DNA of 64,000 nucleotides from Massilia psychrophila (GTDB lineage: Bacteria > Pseudomonadota > Gammaproteobacteria > Burkholderiales > Burkholderiaceae_D). This document shows, in pieces, positions 27,017-36,695 of the stretch. A model generated the notes under the pieces. That model ran no database searches. It was not told where the DNA came from and saw only the letters and a program-made list of their open reading frames with translations. The stretch covers positions 1 to 64,000 of the forward strand of contig NZ_PDOB01000009.1 in assembly GCF_002760665.1 (NCBI RefSeq), read 5' to 3'. The translations under genes and the position numbers were made by a program. The stretch's first letter is position 1, and each line of letters begins with the position of its first letter.

Positions 27017-27027
27017 GTCGTCCCTTA

Positions 27028-27933
27028 TCAAATTTTCCCGCGCGCAATGGCGTAGCTGGCGCCGGCCGACATCAGCCCCATGGCAAACCAAGTCAGGGCG
27101 TAGACAAGGTGGTTGTTGTGGAAGGATACCACCGTCAGGCCGGCGACCGGGGCGACCGGCGCGCCGATGCGGGAAAAGGGGTCAGACCCGTTTGTTGTTC
27201 GGCGACCAGTGCCCTGAACGTCGTGATTAATGGGGTCAGACCCATTTGTTATTTTGATTTCTACGCCCTGGACCTCGCGATTAAACGGGTCAGACCCTGT
27301 TTTTGGGGCAACGGAATTAGTGGCGTCCTGGTCGAGGAACCAGGGGGCGATGCGGGTCAGGCCGCGGGCGGCGCCGATTGCTTCGGCATCGCGCGAATAC
27401 CAGCGGTTGTGCTTTGGGTCGTTGTCGCGCAGGAAGCCGCCGCCGCGCTCGCTCATGCGCAGCAAGCCGGTGATGCCGACGGCGCCGGGACCGGCATCGG
27501 CCGGCGTGGCGTCAGACGGGATAAAGCCGCGGTTGATGAGAACGACGGCGCCGCCGCTGTTGACGTTGTCGGTGCTGCCGCTGCCGCCAATGACAAAAGG
27601 CGTCAGCACCCAGAAGCCGGCGCCCAGTTCGGTAACCGCCTGCACCCGGGTGGACAGCCGGTCGAGAAAGCGGCCTTCGAGGCGCAGGTGGCGGTATTCG
27701 TCGTTGTTTCTGGACAGGGCTGTCCAGGCGGCGACGGGCGGGGCGGCGGTAGCGGGCGCATGCACGCGCCCGTCGACTTGCGCGATCAGCGCTTTTTTCC
27801 ACTGCAGGCGCTGGACTTGCCAGGCACCGAGGGAGAATAAAACGGCGCACAGCAACGCCAGACAGAGCGCAACTACCCGCCGCGCCCCTGTCCTGCGCGG
27901 CGTGGCCGGGTTTGCGCCCCGCGGATTGGTCAT
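27028..27933 (-). CDS. SURF1-family oxidase assembly protein with an inserted repeat
   Basis: 301 aa. Helix 1 (VVALCLALLCAVLFSLGAWQ, about 20-40) and helix 2 (LTWFAMGLMSAGASYAIA, near the C-terminus) flank the periplasmic SURF1 domain (LEGRFLD, GFWVLTPFVI, INRGFIP, HNNHLVYALTW). SURF1 inserts heme or helps assemble haem-copper oxidases; here it follows cyoD with a four-base overlap. About 50 residues between PWFLDQDAT and VAGLTVVSF are not part of the family: they form an 18-residue repeat beginning NGSDP or TGSDP, encoded by GGGTCTGACCC palindromes. The insert sits in a loop just before helix 2 and keeps the frame open. Confidence 0.9.
   Translation of the reverse strand: MTNPRGANPATPRRTGARRVVALCLALLCAVLFSLGAWQVQRLQWKKALIAQVDGRVHAPATAAPPVAAWTALSRNNDEYRHLRLEGRFLDRLSTRVQAVTELGAGFWVLTPFVIGGSGSTDNVNSGGAVVLINRGFIPSDATPADAGPGAVGITGLLRMSERGGGFLRDNDPKHNRWYSRDAEAIGAARGLTRIAPWFLDQDATNSVAPKTGSDPFNREVQGVEIKITNGSDPINHDVQGTGRRTTNGSDPFSRIGAPVAPVAGLTVVSFHNNHLVYALTWFAMGLMSAGASYAIARGKI
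27175..27301. repeat. 54-bp tandem repeat of the GGGTCAGACCC palindrome within surf1
   Basis: The core GTCAGACCC recurs at 27181, 27235 and 27289, exactly 54 bp apart, each inside a GGGGTCAGACCC-like palindrome. On the coding (minus) strand the units translate as TGSDPFNREVQGVEIKIT, NGSDPINHDVQGTGRRTT and a partial NGSDPFSR. Spacers are diverged but share the VQG codons. It is the same core as at 17336-17441. Confidence 0.9.
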
Positions 27934-28325
27934 GGCATGTCGTGTTGCATGGCCGGGCCCATCATGCTCGGCATCATGTTGTGGTTCATGTTGTACATCA
28001 CCCAGATTGATCCGCTCAGCATGATGACCACCACCATCGTCGTGAACAGCATGGCCAGCATCGACCAGCCGCCTTCGACCTTGGTGTTCATGTGGAGGAA
28101 ATAGACCATGTGAACGACGATCTGCACCGCGGCCAGGCCCAGGACCACCAGGCCGGCGGTGCCGGAGTTGCTGAAGACCTTGCCCATCACCAGGTAGAAC
28201 GGGATGGCGGTGAGGATCACCGCCAGCGCAAAGCCGGTGGCATAGCCGCGCAGGGTCGAGTGCGGGACCTGCTGCTCATGCCCGTCGTTGTGGCCGTGGC
28301 CGGAAACATCGTCATGCGCGCTCAT
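27930..28325 (-). CDS. cyoD: Cytochrome o ubiquinol oxidase subunit IV
   Basis: 131 aa with start [17 protein letters not shown]; the His-rich head is usual for CyoD. Three membrane helices follow ([52 protein letters not shown]). It stabilises the haem-copper quinol oxidase in the inner membrane. The start at 28325 is chosen because the cyoC stop overlaps it (ATGA); a frame open further upstream lies inside cyoC. It overlaps surf1 at its own stop. Confidence 0.95.
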   Translation of the reverse strand: MSAHDDVSGHGHNDGHEQQVPHSTLRGYATGFALAVILTAIPFYLVMGKVFSNSGTAGLVVLGLAAVQIVVHMVYFLHMNTKVEGGWSMLAMLFTTMVVVIMLSGSIWVMYNMNHNMMPSMMGPAMQHDMP

Positions 28326-28969
28326 GGCAGCACTCCCATCAGGTAGACAAAGGTGAAGACGCCGATCCAGATGACGTCGAGGAAGTGCCAAAACATCGAC
28401 AGGCACATCAGGCGGCGGCCATTTTCCGGTGTCAGGCCGTGTTTGCCGAGCTGGAACATCAACGTGATCAGCCAGATGATGCCGAAGAAAACGTGCAGGC
28501 CGTGGGTGCCGACCAGCGCGAAGAACGCTGTCAAGAAGCCGCTGCGCTGCGGGCCGGCGCCTTGGTGGATCAGGTGGGCGAACTCGTACAGTTCAAGGCC
28601 GATGAAGCCGGCGCCGAGCAGGCCCGTGACCGCCAGCCAGGCCAGCACCGGGCGCAGTTTCCCCTTTTGCATTTCCAGCATGGCGAAGCCGTAGGTGATC
28701 GACGACAGCAGCAGCAGCGCCGTGTTGATCGCCACCAGCGGCAGGTCGAACAGTTCGGCGCCGGTGGGGCCGCCCGCGTAATTACGGCCAAGGACCGCGT
28801 AGGTGGCGAACAGGCAGGCGAACACCAGGCAGTCGCTCATCAGGTACAGCCAGAACCCCAACAAGGTGCCGTGTTCAGGATGATGCTCGCGAACGTAGAA
28901 GCGCGCGCTCGGGTCGGCGGGCGCAACGCCCGATTCAGGGTAAGTGCTAGGGTAGGTGGTCTCAGACAT
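28322..28969 (-). CDS. cyoC: Cytochrome o ubiquinol oxidase subunit III
   Basis: 215 aa with five membrane helices. Family signatures are [57 protein letters not shown] and [19 protein letters not shown]. It is a core subunit of the bo-type quinol oxidase without redox centres. It overlaps both cyoB (8 bases) and cyoD (4 bases), so the operon is translationally coupled. No anomalies were seen. Confidence 0.97.
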   Translation of the reverse strand: MSETTYPSTYPESGVAPADPSARFYVREHHPEHGTLLGFWLYLMSDCLVFACLFATYAVLGRNYAGGPTGAELFDLPLVAINTALLLLSSITYGFAMLEMQKGKLRPVLAWLAVTGLLGAGFIGLELYEFAHLIHQGAGPQRSGFLTAFFALVGTHGLHVFFGIIWLITLMFQLGKHGLTPENGRRLMCLSMFWHFLDVIWIGVFTFVYLMGVLP

Positions 28970-30977
28970 GGGCTTCCACTTGGGTATCGAGTAAGCGGGT
29001 GCGGATATTTTCCGTACGGGCGACTTCGTCGGCCGAAATAAAATAATCGCGTTGATAATTAAAGGTATGAACGATGACGGCGGCGATCACGGCGGCCATG
29101 CCCAGGCCGGCAATCAGCCAGATCTGCCAGACCAGCGCGAAACCGACCAGCGCGCACAGACCGGCGATGATGAAACCGGCGCTCGTATTCTTCGGCATGT
29201 GAATTGCCATGAAGCCGCTGCGCGGACGCTGGTAGCCGGCAGATTTCATGTCGGTCCAGCTGTCGTTGTCGTACACACGCGGGGTGAACGCGAAGTTATA
29301 GTCCGGCGGCGGCGACGAGGTCGACCATTCGAGCGTGCGGCCACCCCACGGGTCGCCCGTGACGTCGCGCAGTGCTTCGCGGTTGCGGTAGCTGACGACG
29401 AACTGCATCAACATCGAGGCGATACCGAGCATCACCAGGAAGGCGCCGAAGGCGGCGACGATGAACCAGATCTGCAGCGACGGGTCCTCGAAGCGGCTGA
29501 CCCGGCGCGTCACGCCCATCAGGCCAAGCACGTACAGCGGCATGAAGGCGAGGTAGAAGCCGACCACCCAGAACCAGAACGAGCACTTGCCCCAGAAGTC
29601 GTCGAGCTTGTAGCCGAACGCTTTCGGGAACCAGAAGTTGATGCCGGCGAACAGGCCAAACAGCACCCCGCCGATAATCACGTTGTGGAAGTGGGCGATC
29701 AGGAACAGGCTGTTGTGCAGCACGAAGTCGGCCGCCGGCACCGCCAGCAGCACGCCGGTCATGCCGCCGATGACGAACGTGATCATGAAGGCGATCGTCC
29801 ACATCATCGGCAGCTCGAAGCGGATGCGCCCGCGGTACATGGTGAACAGCCAGTTGAAGATTTTCGCGCCGGTCGGGATCGAGATGATCATCGTGGTAAT
29901 GCCGAAGAACGAGTTGACGGAGGCGCCCGAACCCATGGTAAAGAAGTGGTGCAGCCAGACCAGGTAGGACAGGATCGTGATGACGACGGTGGCATACACC
30001 ATCGACGTGTAGCCGAACAGGCGCTTGCTGCAGAAGGTGGCGACCACTTCCGAGAAGATGCCGAACGCCGGCAGTATCAGGATGTAGACCTCGGGGTGGC
30101 CCCAGATCCAGATCAGGTTCACATACATCATGGCGTTGCCGCCCATGTCGTTGGTGAAAAAGTGGGTGCCGAGCATGCGGTCCATCGACAACATGCCGAG
30201 CACTGCGGTCAGGACCGGGAAGGCGGCGACGATCAGCACGTTGGTGCACAGCGCGGTCCACGTAAAGATCGGCATCTTCATCAGGCTCATGCCCGGCGCG
30301 CGCATCTTGACGATGGTGGCGAGTAAATTCACTCCGGACAGCAGGGTGCCGACGCCGGCTATCTGCAGCGACCATATATAGTAGTCGACGCCGACATCGG
30401 GACTGGCCAGGATGCCCGACAGTGGCGGATACGCCAGCCAGCCGGTGCGGGCGAATTCGCCGACGAACAGCGACACCATCGTCAGGCCGCCGCCGAACGC
30501 GGTCATCCAGAAGCTGAAATTGTTGAGGAACGGGAAGGCGACGTCGCGCGCGCCGATCTGCAGCGGCACGACGTAGTTCATCAGGCCCGTCACCAAGGGC
30601 ATGGCCACAAAAAAGATCATGATCACGCCGTGGGCGGTGAAGATCTGGTCGTAGTGGTCCGGCGGCAGGAAGCCGCTGTTGCCGCCGAACGCCATGGCCT
30701 GCTGGGCGCGCATCATCAGCGCATCGGCGAAGCCGCGCATCAGCATGACCAGGCCCAGGATCATGTACATGATGCCGATTTTCTTATGGTCGATGCTGGT
30801 GATCCAGTCGCGCCACAGTGGGCCCCACAAGCGGAAACGGGTGAGGGCGCCGAGCATTGCGGCGCCGCCGATGGCCACCATGGCGAAGGTGGCCAGCAGG
30901 ATCGGATCGTGAAGGGGAATCGCGTCCCAGCTTAGCCGCCCGAACAGAAGCTTTGTCAGGTCAATTTGGTTGAGCAT
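28962..30977 (-). CDS. cyoB: Cytochrome o ubiquinol oxidase subunit I
   Basis: 671 aa, the normal length. Catalytic haem-copper subunit with about 15 membrane helices. Low-spin haem ligand region [40 protein letters not shown] (CuB His and the His-Tyr crosslink pair), the WLHHFFTMG CuB histidines, HFHNVIIGG haem ligands and the D-channel [20 protein letters not shown] segment are all present. It reduces oxygen to water with electrons from ubiquinol and pumps protons. It is encoded 13 bp after cyoA. Confidence 0.98.
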   Translation of the reverse strand: MLNQIDLTKLLFGRLSWDAIPLHDPILLATFAMVAIGGAAMLGALTRFRLWGPLWRDWITSIDHKKIGIMYMILGLVMLMRGFADALMMRAQQAMAFGGNSGFLPPDHYDQIFTAHGVIMIFFVAMPLVTGLMNYVVPLQIGARDVAFPFLNNFSFWMTAFGGGLTMVSLFVGEFARTGWLAYPPLSGILASPDVGVDYYIWSLQIAGVGTLLSGVNLLATIVKMRAPGMSLMKMPIFTWTALCTNVLIVAAFPVLTAVLGMLSMDRMLGTHFFTNDMGGNAMMYVNLIWIWGHPEVYILILPAFGIFSEVVATFCSKRLFGYTSMVYATVVITILSYLVWLHHFFTMGSGASVNSFFGITTMIISIPTGAKIFNWLFTMYRGRIRFELPMMWTIAFMITFVIGGMTGVLLAVPAADFVLHNSLFLIAHFHNVIIGGVLFGLFAGINFWFPKAFGYKLDDFWGKCSFWFWVVGFYLAFMPLYVLGLMGVTRRVSRFEDPSLQIWFIVAAFGAFLVMLGIASMLMQFVVSYRNREALRDVTGDPWGGRTLEWSTSSPPPDYNFAFTPRVYDNDSWTDMKSAGYQRPRSGFMAIHMPKNTSAGFIIAGLCALVGFALVWQIWLIAGLGMAAVIAAVIVHTFNYQRDYFISADEVARTENIRTRLLDTQVEAHV

Positions 30978-30990
30978 TGGTTGTCTCTTC

Positions 30991-31992
30991 TTATTGAGTT
31001 GGTTGGCGTGATGTGGATATATGCGCTGGCGGACTTGCCATCAAGGTCGGCTTCTCGCCCATCCTGTGGTTGGCATGGGCGTCGGCCGCCATCGTATGGT
31101 TCATGCAGGCCGCGCCAGGCGCGACGCAGCGGTTGAGGATGGCGTCGTACAGGTCGCCGGCGACGACGCTGTAGCGCCGCACCCCTTCGCGCTGGCTTGG
31201 CTTTTCCAGCTCCAGGTAAGCGCTGCGGTCGAGCATGGATGTGCTGGCCCCGGCCCCAGCCCCGGCTTTCACCGACGCCACCCAGGCGTCGAACCCGGCC
31301 TGGTCCTTGCCGTGAAATTTGAAACGCATGTCCGAGAAGCCGGCGCCGCTGAAGTTGGCCGAAAAGCCATCGTAGCTGCCCGGCTTGTTGATGACGGCGT
31401 TGAGCGTCGTCTGCATGCCCGGCATGGCGTAGATCTGGCCGGCCAGGGCGGGAATGAAAAACGAATTCATCACGGTCGAAGCGGTAATTTTGAAACGCAC
31501 CGGCACGTCGATCGGGGCCACCAGTTCATTGACCGTCGCGATGCCCTGTTCCGGGTAGATGAACAGCCACTTCCAATCGAGCGCGACGACTTCGACGATC
31601 AACGGCTTGGTGTCCATCGAAATCGGGCGGGCGGCGTCGAGGCGCTGCAGCGGTCGGTACGGGTCGAGCACGTGGGTGCTGATCCAGGTAATCACGCCGA
31701 GTGCGATGATGATGAGCAGCGGCGCGCCCCAGATCACCAGTTCGAGGCTGGTCGAGTGGTCCCAGTCGGGCGAATAGGTCGCCGCGGTGTTACTCTTGCG
31801 ATAGCGCCAGGCAAACAGGATGATCAGGACGATGACCGGGACGATGATCAACAACATCAACGCAGTCGACACGACGATCAGGCGCGCCTGCTGGACGGCG
31901 ATGTCGCCGGACGGGTTCATCACCACGCTGTTGCAGGCACTCAGCAACAAAATGGGCGAGAGGAGCATCACGCGGGTAAGTAAGTAAGTCAT
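30991..31992 (-). CDS. cyoA: Cytochrome o ubiquinol oxidase subunit II
   Basis: 333 aa lipoprotein: lipobox LLSAC (Cys near residue 20), two membrane helices, then a cupredoxin-like domain without the CuA ligands, as expected for a quinol oxidase ([55 protein letters not shown]). The C-terminus has a His- and Met-containing extension ([20 protein letters not shown]) slightly longer than in enteric CyoA. It is the first gene of the operon. The 144 bp up to the divergent MFS gene must hold both promoters; none was pinned down. Confidence 0.96.
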   Translation of the reverse strand: MTYLLTRVMLLSPILLLSACNSVVMNPSGDIAVQQARLIVVSTALMLLIIVPVIVLIILFAWRYRKSNTAATYSPDWDHSTSLELVIWGAPLLIIIALGVITWISTHVLDPYRPLQRLDAARPISMDTKPLIVEVVALDWKWLFIYPEQGIATVNELVAPIDVPVRFKITASTVMNSFFIPALAGQIYAMPGMQTTLNAVINKPGSYDGFSANFSGAGFSDMRFKFHGKDQAGFDAWVASVKAGAGAGASTSMLDRSAYLELEKPSQREGVRRYSVVAGDLYDAILNRCVAPGAACMNHTMAADAHANHRMGEKPTLMASPPAHISTSRQPTQ

Positions 31993-32136
31993 GCGATATG
32001 GGTATGTATAGTCGGTCTGAGGTGTTACAGTACAGCAGCTAACAACGGAACGCGATTGGACAAATTGTCCTACCCAGGCGGGTGCGCCGCGCGCCCAGTT
32101 ATGATTGCGGCAGACAAAATAGGAGGAGAATTGAGC

Positions 32137-33480
32137 ATGTCAGACATTCATACCCCACGCCCCGGCTCCATCAAGGAGCGTGCCGACATCGGCGCCGATG
32201 CGCGCCGCATCAATGCCGACCATTCCGCCGTCGCGCCGGGCGAAATCGCGGTCGGCGTGGTGATCGGCCGCGCCTCCGAATATTTCGACTTTTTCGTTTT
32301 TGCCATCGCCTCGGTGCTGGTGTTTCCGTCGGTTTTTTTTCCCTTCGCCGACAAGCTGACTGGCACGCTGTACGCTTTCAGCGTGTTCGCGCTTGCCTTC
32401 GTGGCAAGGCCGATCGGCACCGCGCTGTCGATGGCGATCCAGCGCCGCTACGGGCGCGAAGTAAAGCTGACCGTGGCGCTGTTTCTGCTCGGCGTATCGA
32501 CCGCCGGCATTGCCTTCCTGCCCACTTACGCCCAAATGGGCAGCACCGCCATCGTGCTGCTGTCGCTGCTGCGCGTCGGCCAGGGGTTGGCGCTGGGCGG
32601 CTCGTGGGACGGCCTGCCGTCGCTGTTGGCGCTGAACGCTCCGGCCGACCGGCGCGGCTGGTATGCGATGCTCGGCCAGCTGGGCGCGCCGGTGGGCTTC
32701 ATGATTGCCGCCGGCGTGTTCTGGTACCTGCTGTCCGACCTCAGCAGCGCCGACTTCCTGTCGTGGGGCTGGCGCTACCCGTTCTACGTCGCCTTTGCCA
32801 TCAACGTGGTAGCGCTGTTCGCCCGCCTGCGGCTCATTTCCACCAACGAGTACACCCACTTGCTTGAAGAGCAGGAATTGCAGCCGACCCCGTTTGGCGA
32901 AATGACCCGCCACCAGGGCCGCAACGTCGTCATCGGCGCGCTCGCCGCGCTTGCCAGCTACGCCTTGTTCCACTTGGTGACGGTGTTCCCGCTGTCGTGG
33001 ATCAGCTTGTATTCGCCGCGCGAGGTGGCCGGTTTCCTGGTAATCCAGATCATCGGCGTCGCCCTGATGGCGGTGGCGGTTGTCGCTTCCGGCCTGATTG
33101 CCGACAAGGTCGGCCGGCGCACCACACTCGGCACCCTGGCCGGCCTGATCGCCGTGTTCAGCTTTTTCGTTCCGATGCTGATGAACGGCGGCGAATCTGG
33201 CCAGAACACGTTTATTTTGGTCGGTTTCGTGTTGCTGGGACTGTCGTATGGCCAGGCCGCCGGCGCCGTCACCGCCAACTTCCCGGCGCGCTACCGCTAC
33301 ACCGGCGCGGCGTACACATCCGACCTGTCGTGGCTGGTCGGCGCCGGCTTCGCGCCGCTGGTGGCGCTGGCGCTGGCCGCCAAGTTCGGAATGGTCTACG
33401 TCGGCTTGTACCTGCTGTCGGGCGCGGTCTGCTCGCTGGCGGCCCTCAGTCTGAACCGCAAGCTCGATATCCGCGACTGA
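32137..33480 (+). CDS. MFS transporter, MHS-like (metabolite:H+ symporter)
   Basis: 447 aa with 12 predicted helices. EYFDFFVFAIASVLVFPSVF, FVARPIGTALSMAIQRRYGR and RVGQGLALGGSWDGLPSLLA fit the metabolite:H+ symporter branch of the major facilitator superfamily; ADKVGRRTTLG is the repeated loop motif in the second half. Start 32137 follows AGGAGGAG at 32121-32128; the frame is open further upstream without a ribosome site. The substrate cannot be told from sequence. It is divergent from cyoA. Confidence 0.88.
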   Translation: MSDIHTPRPGSIKERADIGADARRINADHSAVAPGEIAVGVVIGRASEYFDFFVFAIASVLVFPSVFFPFADKLTGTLYAFSVFALAFVARPIGTALSMAIQRRYGREVKLTVALFLLGVSTAGIAFLPTYAQMGSTAIVLLSLLRVGQGLALGGSWDGLPSLLALNAPADRRGWYAMLGQLGAPVGFMIAAGVFWYLLSDLSSADFLSWGWRYPFYVAFAINVVALFARLRLISTNEYTHLLEEQELQPTPFGEMTRHQGRNVVIGALAALASYALFHLVTVFPLSWISLYSPREVAGFLVIQIIGVALMAVAVVASGLIADKVGRRTTLGTLAGLIAVFSFFVPMLMNGGESGQNTFILVGFVLLGLSYGQAAGAVTANFPARYRYTGAAYTSDLSWLVGAGFAPLVALALAAKFGMVYVGLYLLSGAVCSLAALSLNRKLDIRD

Positions 33481-33679
33481 CAGGCGGCAGCTGGCGCAGC
33501 GCCGTATCTTCCCGCGCAGCAGCCATGGCCGTCAAGCGGCGCGAACTTCCGCGCTCCTGCAAACGGACGAACGGTGTAAGCTGGAATTTGGCGGTGCCGC
33601 GGGCGATGCGATTTATCCACTGTCGCACGCACGATGGCATCTCGCACTCAGTTGACGTATTTATTAAGGTGAGAAAATC

Positions 33680-33970
33680 ATGAAACCAAGCACATGGCTT
33701 TTCGCAGCTGCAATGTCCGCCTCCGCCCTGGCGGTGGCACAAGCGCCCCAGAGTTCAGGTGTGACCGAAACCACCGACCCGGCCAAAATCGCCGCCATCG
33801 AGCAGCGTGCACAAGAACTGGCGTCGCGTCCGGCGGCGCCAACGGCGGACGCGGGCGACCAGATGAAAAACAAGGGCGCGCGCCATCACAAAAACAAGGC
33901 CATGCACAAGGGCATGAAAAAAGCCAAGCCGCCATCGGATACGCCAATGGCGACCGACAGCAAGAGCTGA
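33680..33970 (+). CDS. Small exported basic protein, function unknown
   Basis: 96 aa with a signal peptide (MKPSTWLFAAAMSASALAVA, cut near AQA), then a short Ala/Gln helix (DPAKIAAIEQRAQELAS) and a Lys/His-rich tail (KNKGARHHKNKAMHKGMKKA). AAGGTGAG before the ATG is a good ribosome site. No known family was recognised. Composition resembles small periplasmic proteins that bind metals or polyanions, but no function is claimed. It stands alone, converging on ilvE. Confidence 0.75.
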   Translation: MKPSTWLFAAAMSASALAVAQAPQSSGVTETTDPAKIAAIEQRAQELASRPAAPTADAGDQMKNKGARHHKNKAMHKGMKKAKPPSDTPMATDSKS

Positions 33971-33987
33971 ACCGGCCTGCAGCGGCG

Positions 33988-35088
33988 TCAGCAGACCGCG
34001 TGCATCCAGCCGTGTGCATCCGGCGCGGTGCCGTGCTGGATCGCCAGCAAGGCTTCGCGCAGCGCCATCGTCACCGGGCCGTTTTCGCCGTTGTTGATGG
34101 TCAGCTCGAAGCCGTTGGCCTTGACAAAGCCGACCGGCGTGATCACCGCGGCGGTGCCGCAGGCAAATACTTCGGTCATGCGGCCGGCCGCGATATCGTC
34201 GCGCCACTCTTTCACGCTGAGTTTGCGCTCGACCGTGCCGTAGCCGAGGTCGCGCCCGAGCTGCAGCAGACTGTCGCGCGTGATGCCGGGCAAGAGGGTG
34301 CCGGTCAGTTCCGGCGTCACGAGCGTGGTCTTGCCGTCTTGCTGGTACACGAAGAACAGGTTCATGCCGCCCATCTCTTCGACATACTCGCGCTGCACGG
34401 CGTCGAGCCAGACGACTTGGTCGCAGCCTTTTTGCTCGGCCTGCGCCTGCGCCACCAGGCTGGCGGCGTAGTTGCCGGCGCACTTCGCTTCGCCGGTGCC
34501 ACCGGGGGCGGCGCGCACGAAGTCTTCACTGATCCACACCGTGACGGGCTTGACGCCTTTCGGAAAATAGGCGCCGGCAGGCGAGCCGAACATGACGAAC
34601 AGGTATTCGAGGGCGGGGCGCACGCCGAGAAAAGGGTCGGTGGCGATCATCAGCGGACGCATGTACAGGCTTTCGCCGACGTTTTGCGGCACCCAGTTGC
34701 GCTCGAGCGTAATAAGCGCGTCGGCCGCTTGCATGAACAGCTCCGGCGGCAGCGCCGGCATGGCCAGGCGCTTGGCGCTGCGGTTGAAACGTTCGGCGTT
34801 CGATTGCGGGCGGAACGTCTTGACGCCGCCGTCGGGCTGGCCGAACGCCTTGAAGCCCTCGAAAATGGCTTGGCCGTAGTGCAGCGACGAACACGACGGA
34901 TCCAGGCTCAACGGGCCGTAGGCCTTGATCTCGCCCTGTTGCCAGGCGCCGTCGCGGTAGGGAATGACCACCATGTGGTCGGTGAAGGTGCGCCCGAAGC
35001 TCAGTTTGCTCATGCGCGCGGCGCGCTCCGCGTCGCTATGGATGTTGGCCGATGGCGTGACGACGAGGCGTGGCTGGGTAGTGGTCAT
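33988..35088 (-). CDS. ilvE: Branched-chain amino acid aminotransferase
   Basis: 366 aa from ATG 35088 (MTTTQPRLVVTPS). A fold-type IV PLP enzyme: transfers amino groups between glutamate and Val, Leu, Ile. PLP Lys is in GEAKCAGNYAASLVAQAQAE; LHYGQAIFEGFKAF and EEMGGMNLFFVY are typical of the long (about 360 aa) IlvE class; GTAAVITPVG forms the phosphate-binding turn. It is a monocistronic gene between two unrelated ones. An ATG 21 bases upstream is a less likely start. Confidence 0.95.
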   Translation of the reverse strand: MTTTQPRLVVTPSANIHSDAERAARMSKLSFGRTFTDHMVVIPYRDGAWQQGEIKAYGPLSLDPSCSSLHYGQAIFEGFKAFGQPDGGVKTFRPQSNAERFNRSAKRLAMPALPPELFMQAADALITLERNWVPQNVGESLYMRPLMIATDPFLGVRPALEYLFVMFGSPAGAYFPKGVKPVTVWISEDFVRAAPGGTGEAKCAGNYAASLVAQAQAEQKGCDQVVWLDAVQREYVEEMGGMNLFFVYQQDGKTTLVTPELTGTLLPGITRDSLLQLGRDLGYGTVERKLSVKEWRDDIAAGRMTEVFACGTAAVITPVGFVKANGFELTINNGENGPVTMALREALLAIQHGTAPDAHGWMHAVC

Positions 35089-35272
35089 GGATAGTCCCGG
35101 ATAGGTCAAAAAAATTCAGGCGCAACGGCCTCGTGCGGCCGCGCGTGAACGAACATACAGATTGTAGCGCGGCATGGCGCGGCCATGGTGAGCGGCAGCG
35201 CTTGCCGCCATGTTTTTGATCTGTAAGATCGGCTCTTGGAGCTTGCGACGTAACATTTGGGAGGCATGCATC

Positions 35273-35908
35273 ATGCAACGCCGTAACATGTTGAAGAGCT
35301 TGTTGGTCGGGCCGCTCGCTTGCAGCGCGGACCTGGCCTTGGCGCAGGGCTTGATGGCGACCCCGGCGCAGACCGAAGGGCCTTTTTTTCCTGATAAACT
35401 GCCGCTCGATCAGGACAATGACCTGGTTCGCATTGCAGGACATCAGGCGCCAGCCGCAGGTGAAATCACCGAGTTGACGGGACGGATAGTAGACCTGAAC
35501 GGCAAGCCGCTGGCGGGGGTGACGATCGAGATCTGGCAGGTCGATCACAACGGCCGTTACATCCATTCGGCCGATGCCAGCGTTAAAAACGATGCCAATT
35601 TTCAGGGCTACGGCCGGTTTGAAACCGGCCAGGGCGGGCAGTACCGGTTCCGCACCATCAAGCCGGTGCCGTATCCCGGACGCACCCCGCACATCCACGT
35701 CAGGCTGCGCGAGGGCGGCCACGAATTGCTGACCACTCAACTGTACGTGCAGGGCCACCCGCTCAACGAGCGCGATGGCGTCTTGCGCGCCATGCGCGAC
35801 AGCAGGGCGCGCGCGTCGCTGATGGTACCGTTTTTGCCGAGCAAGGAAGGCCGCAGCGCACTGGCGGCAAGCTTTGACATTGTATTGGGAGTGACCGCGG
35901 CCACGTGA
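35273..35908 (+). CDS. Exported intradiol ring-cleavage dioxygenase-like protein
   Basis: 211 aa from ATG 35273, with GGGAGG correctly spaced. The N-terminus MQRRNMLKSLLVGPLA looks like a twin-arginine or Sec signal. The domain is a protocatechuate/catechol dioxygenase fold: TEGPFFP, GVTIEIWQVDHNGRYIHSAD (first Tyr ligand), RFRTIKPVPYPGRTPHIHV (second Tyr and two His ligands of Fe3+). Exported relatives are common and mostly uncharacterised. It is shorter than PcaH, without the usual N-terminal dimerisation part. No pca or cat genes are nearby. Confidence 0.85.
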   Translation: MQRRNMLKSLLVGPLACSADLALAQGLMATPAQTEGPFFPDKLPLDQDNDLVRIAGHQAPAAGEITELTGRIVDLNGKPLAGVTIEIWQVDHNGRYIHSADASVKNDANFQGYGRFETGQGGQYRFRTIKPVPYPGRTPHIHVRLREGGHELLTTQLYVQGHPLNERDGVLRAMRDSRARASLMVPFLPSKEGRSALAASFDIVLGVTAAT

Positions 35909-35961
35909 ACGGCAGCCGCGATCAGTGCCATTACGGTGTCCTCACCTGCTTCAAGACAGCT

Positions 35962-36459
35962 TTATTGAGCGCGGGAAAGTTGCAATTCCCAATAACCGAC
36001 ATCGACCCACTGGCCGAACTTGCGCCCGACCCGTTTGAAAAGAGCAACTTTTTCGAATCCGACGCTTTCGTGCAGGCGCACGCTGGCGGTGTTCGGCTGC
36101 GCGATGCCACCCAGGACCACCTGCATGCCGCGTGCGCGCAAGTCGTCGATTAACGCCTGGTACAGTTGTGAGCCAATGCCTTGCCGGGCGAAGCCGGGCG
36201 CCACGTAGACGGTGCTCTCGACAGAAAAACGATAGGCGCTGCGCGATCGCCAAGGCGTCGCATATGCGAAGGCGACCACCGCTCCCTCGCGCGCGTATAC
36301 ATACCAGGGCAGCCGGGCGCCGACCTCGTCGACCCGGCGCGCCATGTCGTCGGCTTCGACCGCCTGTTCCTCGAACGTCACCGTGCTGGTTTCGACATAG
36401 TAGTTGTAGATCGCTGCAATGGCGGCGGCATCGGTAAGCTTGGCGAGTCGGATCGACAT
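35962..36459 (-). CDS. GNAT N-acetyltransferase, phosphinothricin acetyltransferase-like
   Basis: 165 aa. Begins IRLAKLTDAAAIAAIYNYYV and has STVTFEE, SVESTVYVAPGFARQGIGS (acetyl-CoA P-loop RQGIGS), GGIAQPNTASVRLHESVGFE and GRKFGQWVDVGYWELQL, the pattern of the PAT/MddA group that acetylates phosphinothricin or methionine sulfoximine. The true substrate is unknown. It converges on the dioxygenase gene. Confidence 0.9.
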   Translation of the reverse strand: MSIRLAKLTDAAAIAAIYNYYVETSTVTFEEQAVEADDMARRVDEVGARLPWYVYAREGAVVAFAYATPWRSRSAYRFSVESTVYVAPGFARQGIGSQLYQALIDDLRARGMQVVLGGIAQPNTASVRLHESVGFEKVALFKRVGRKFGQWVDVGYWELQLSRAQ

Positions 36460-36695
36460 GAAAATGTTCGGTAGCGTGGATTAAATTTGGCAGATTTGCG
36501 GTATGCGGTCAGGCATATCTTTATTGTCGGCCAAAATTAATTTTTTGTCAATAATATTGTGGAAAAATTAAGTTATCCGGCCCATGTGCGAAGTACTTAA
36601 CATTCGCATTTAACCATTGCCCGTATATTTACCTACTTGTTTACCCGTCTGCCAATCGTCTTGGTGGGTGTGTTCATTACCTTAAGGCGCCTAAA

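Noticed and set aside
32000-32136. Riboswitch or RNA gene between cyoA and the MFS gene
   Set aside because: No recognisable conserved core or strong long hairpin; it reads as an ordinary divergent promoter region.
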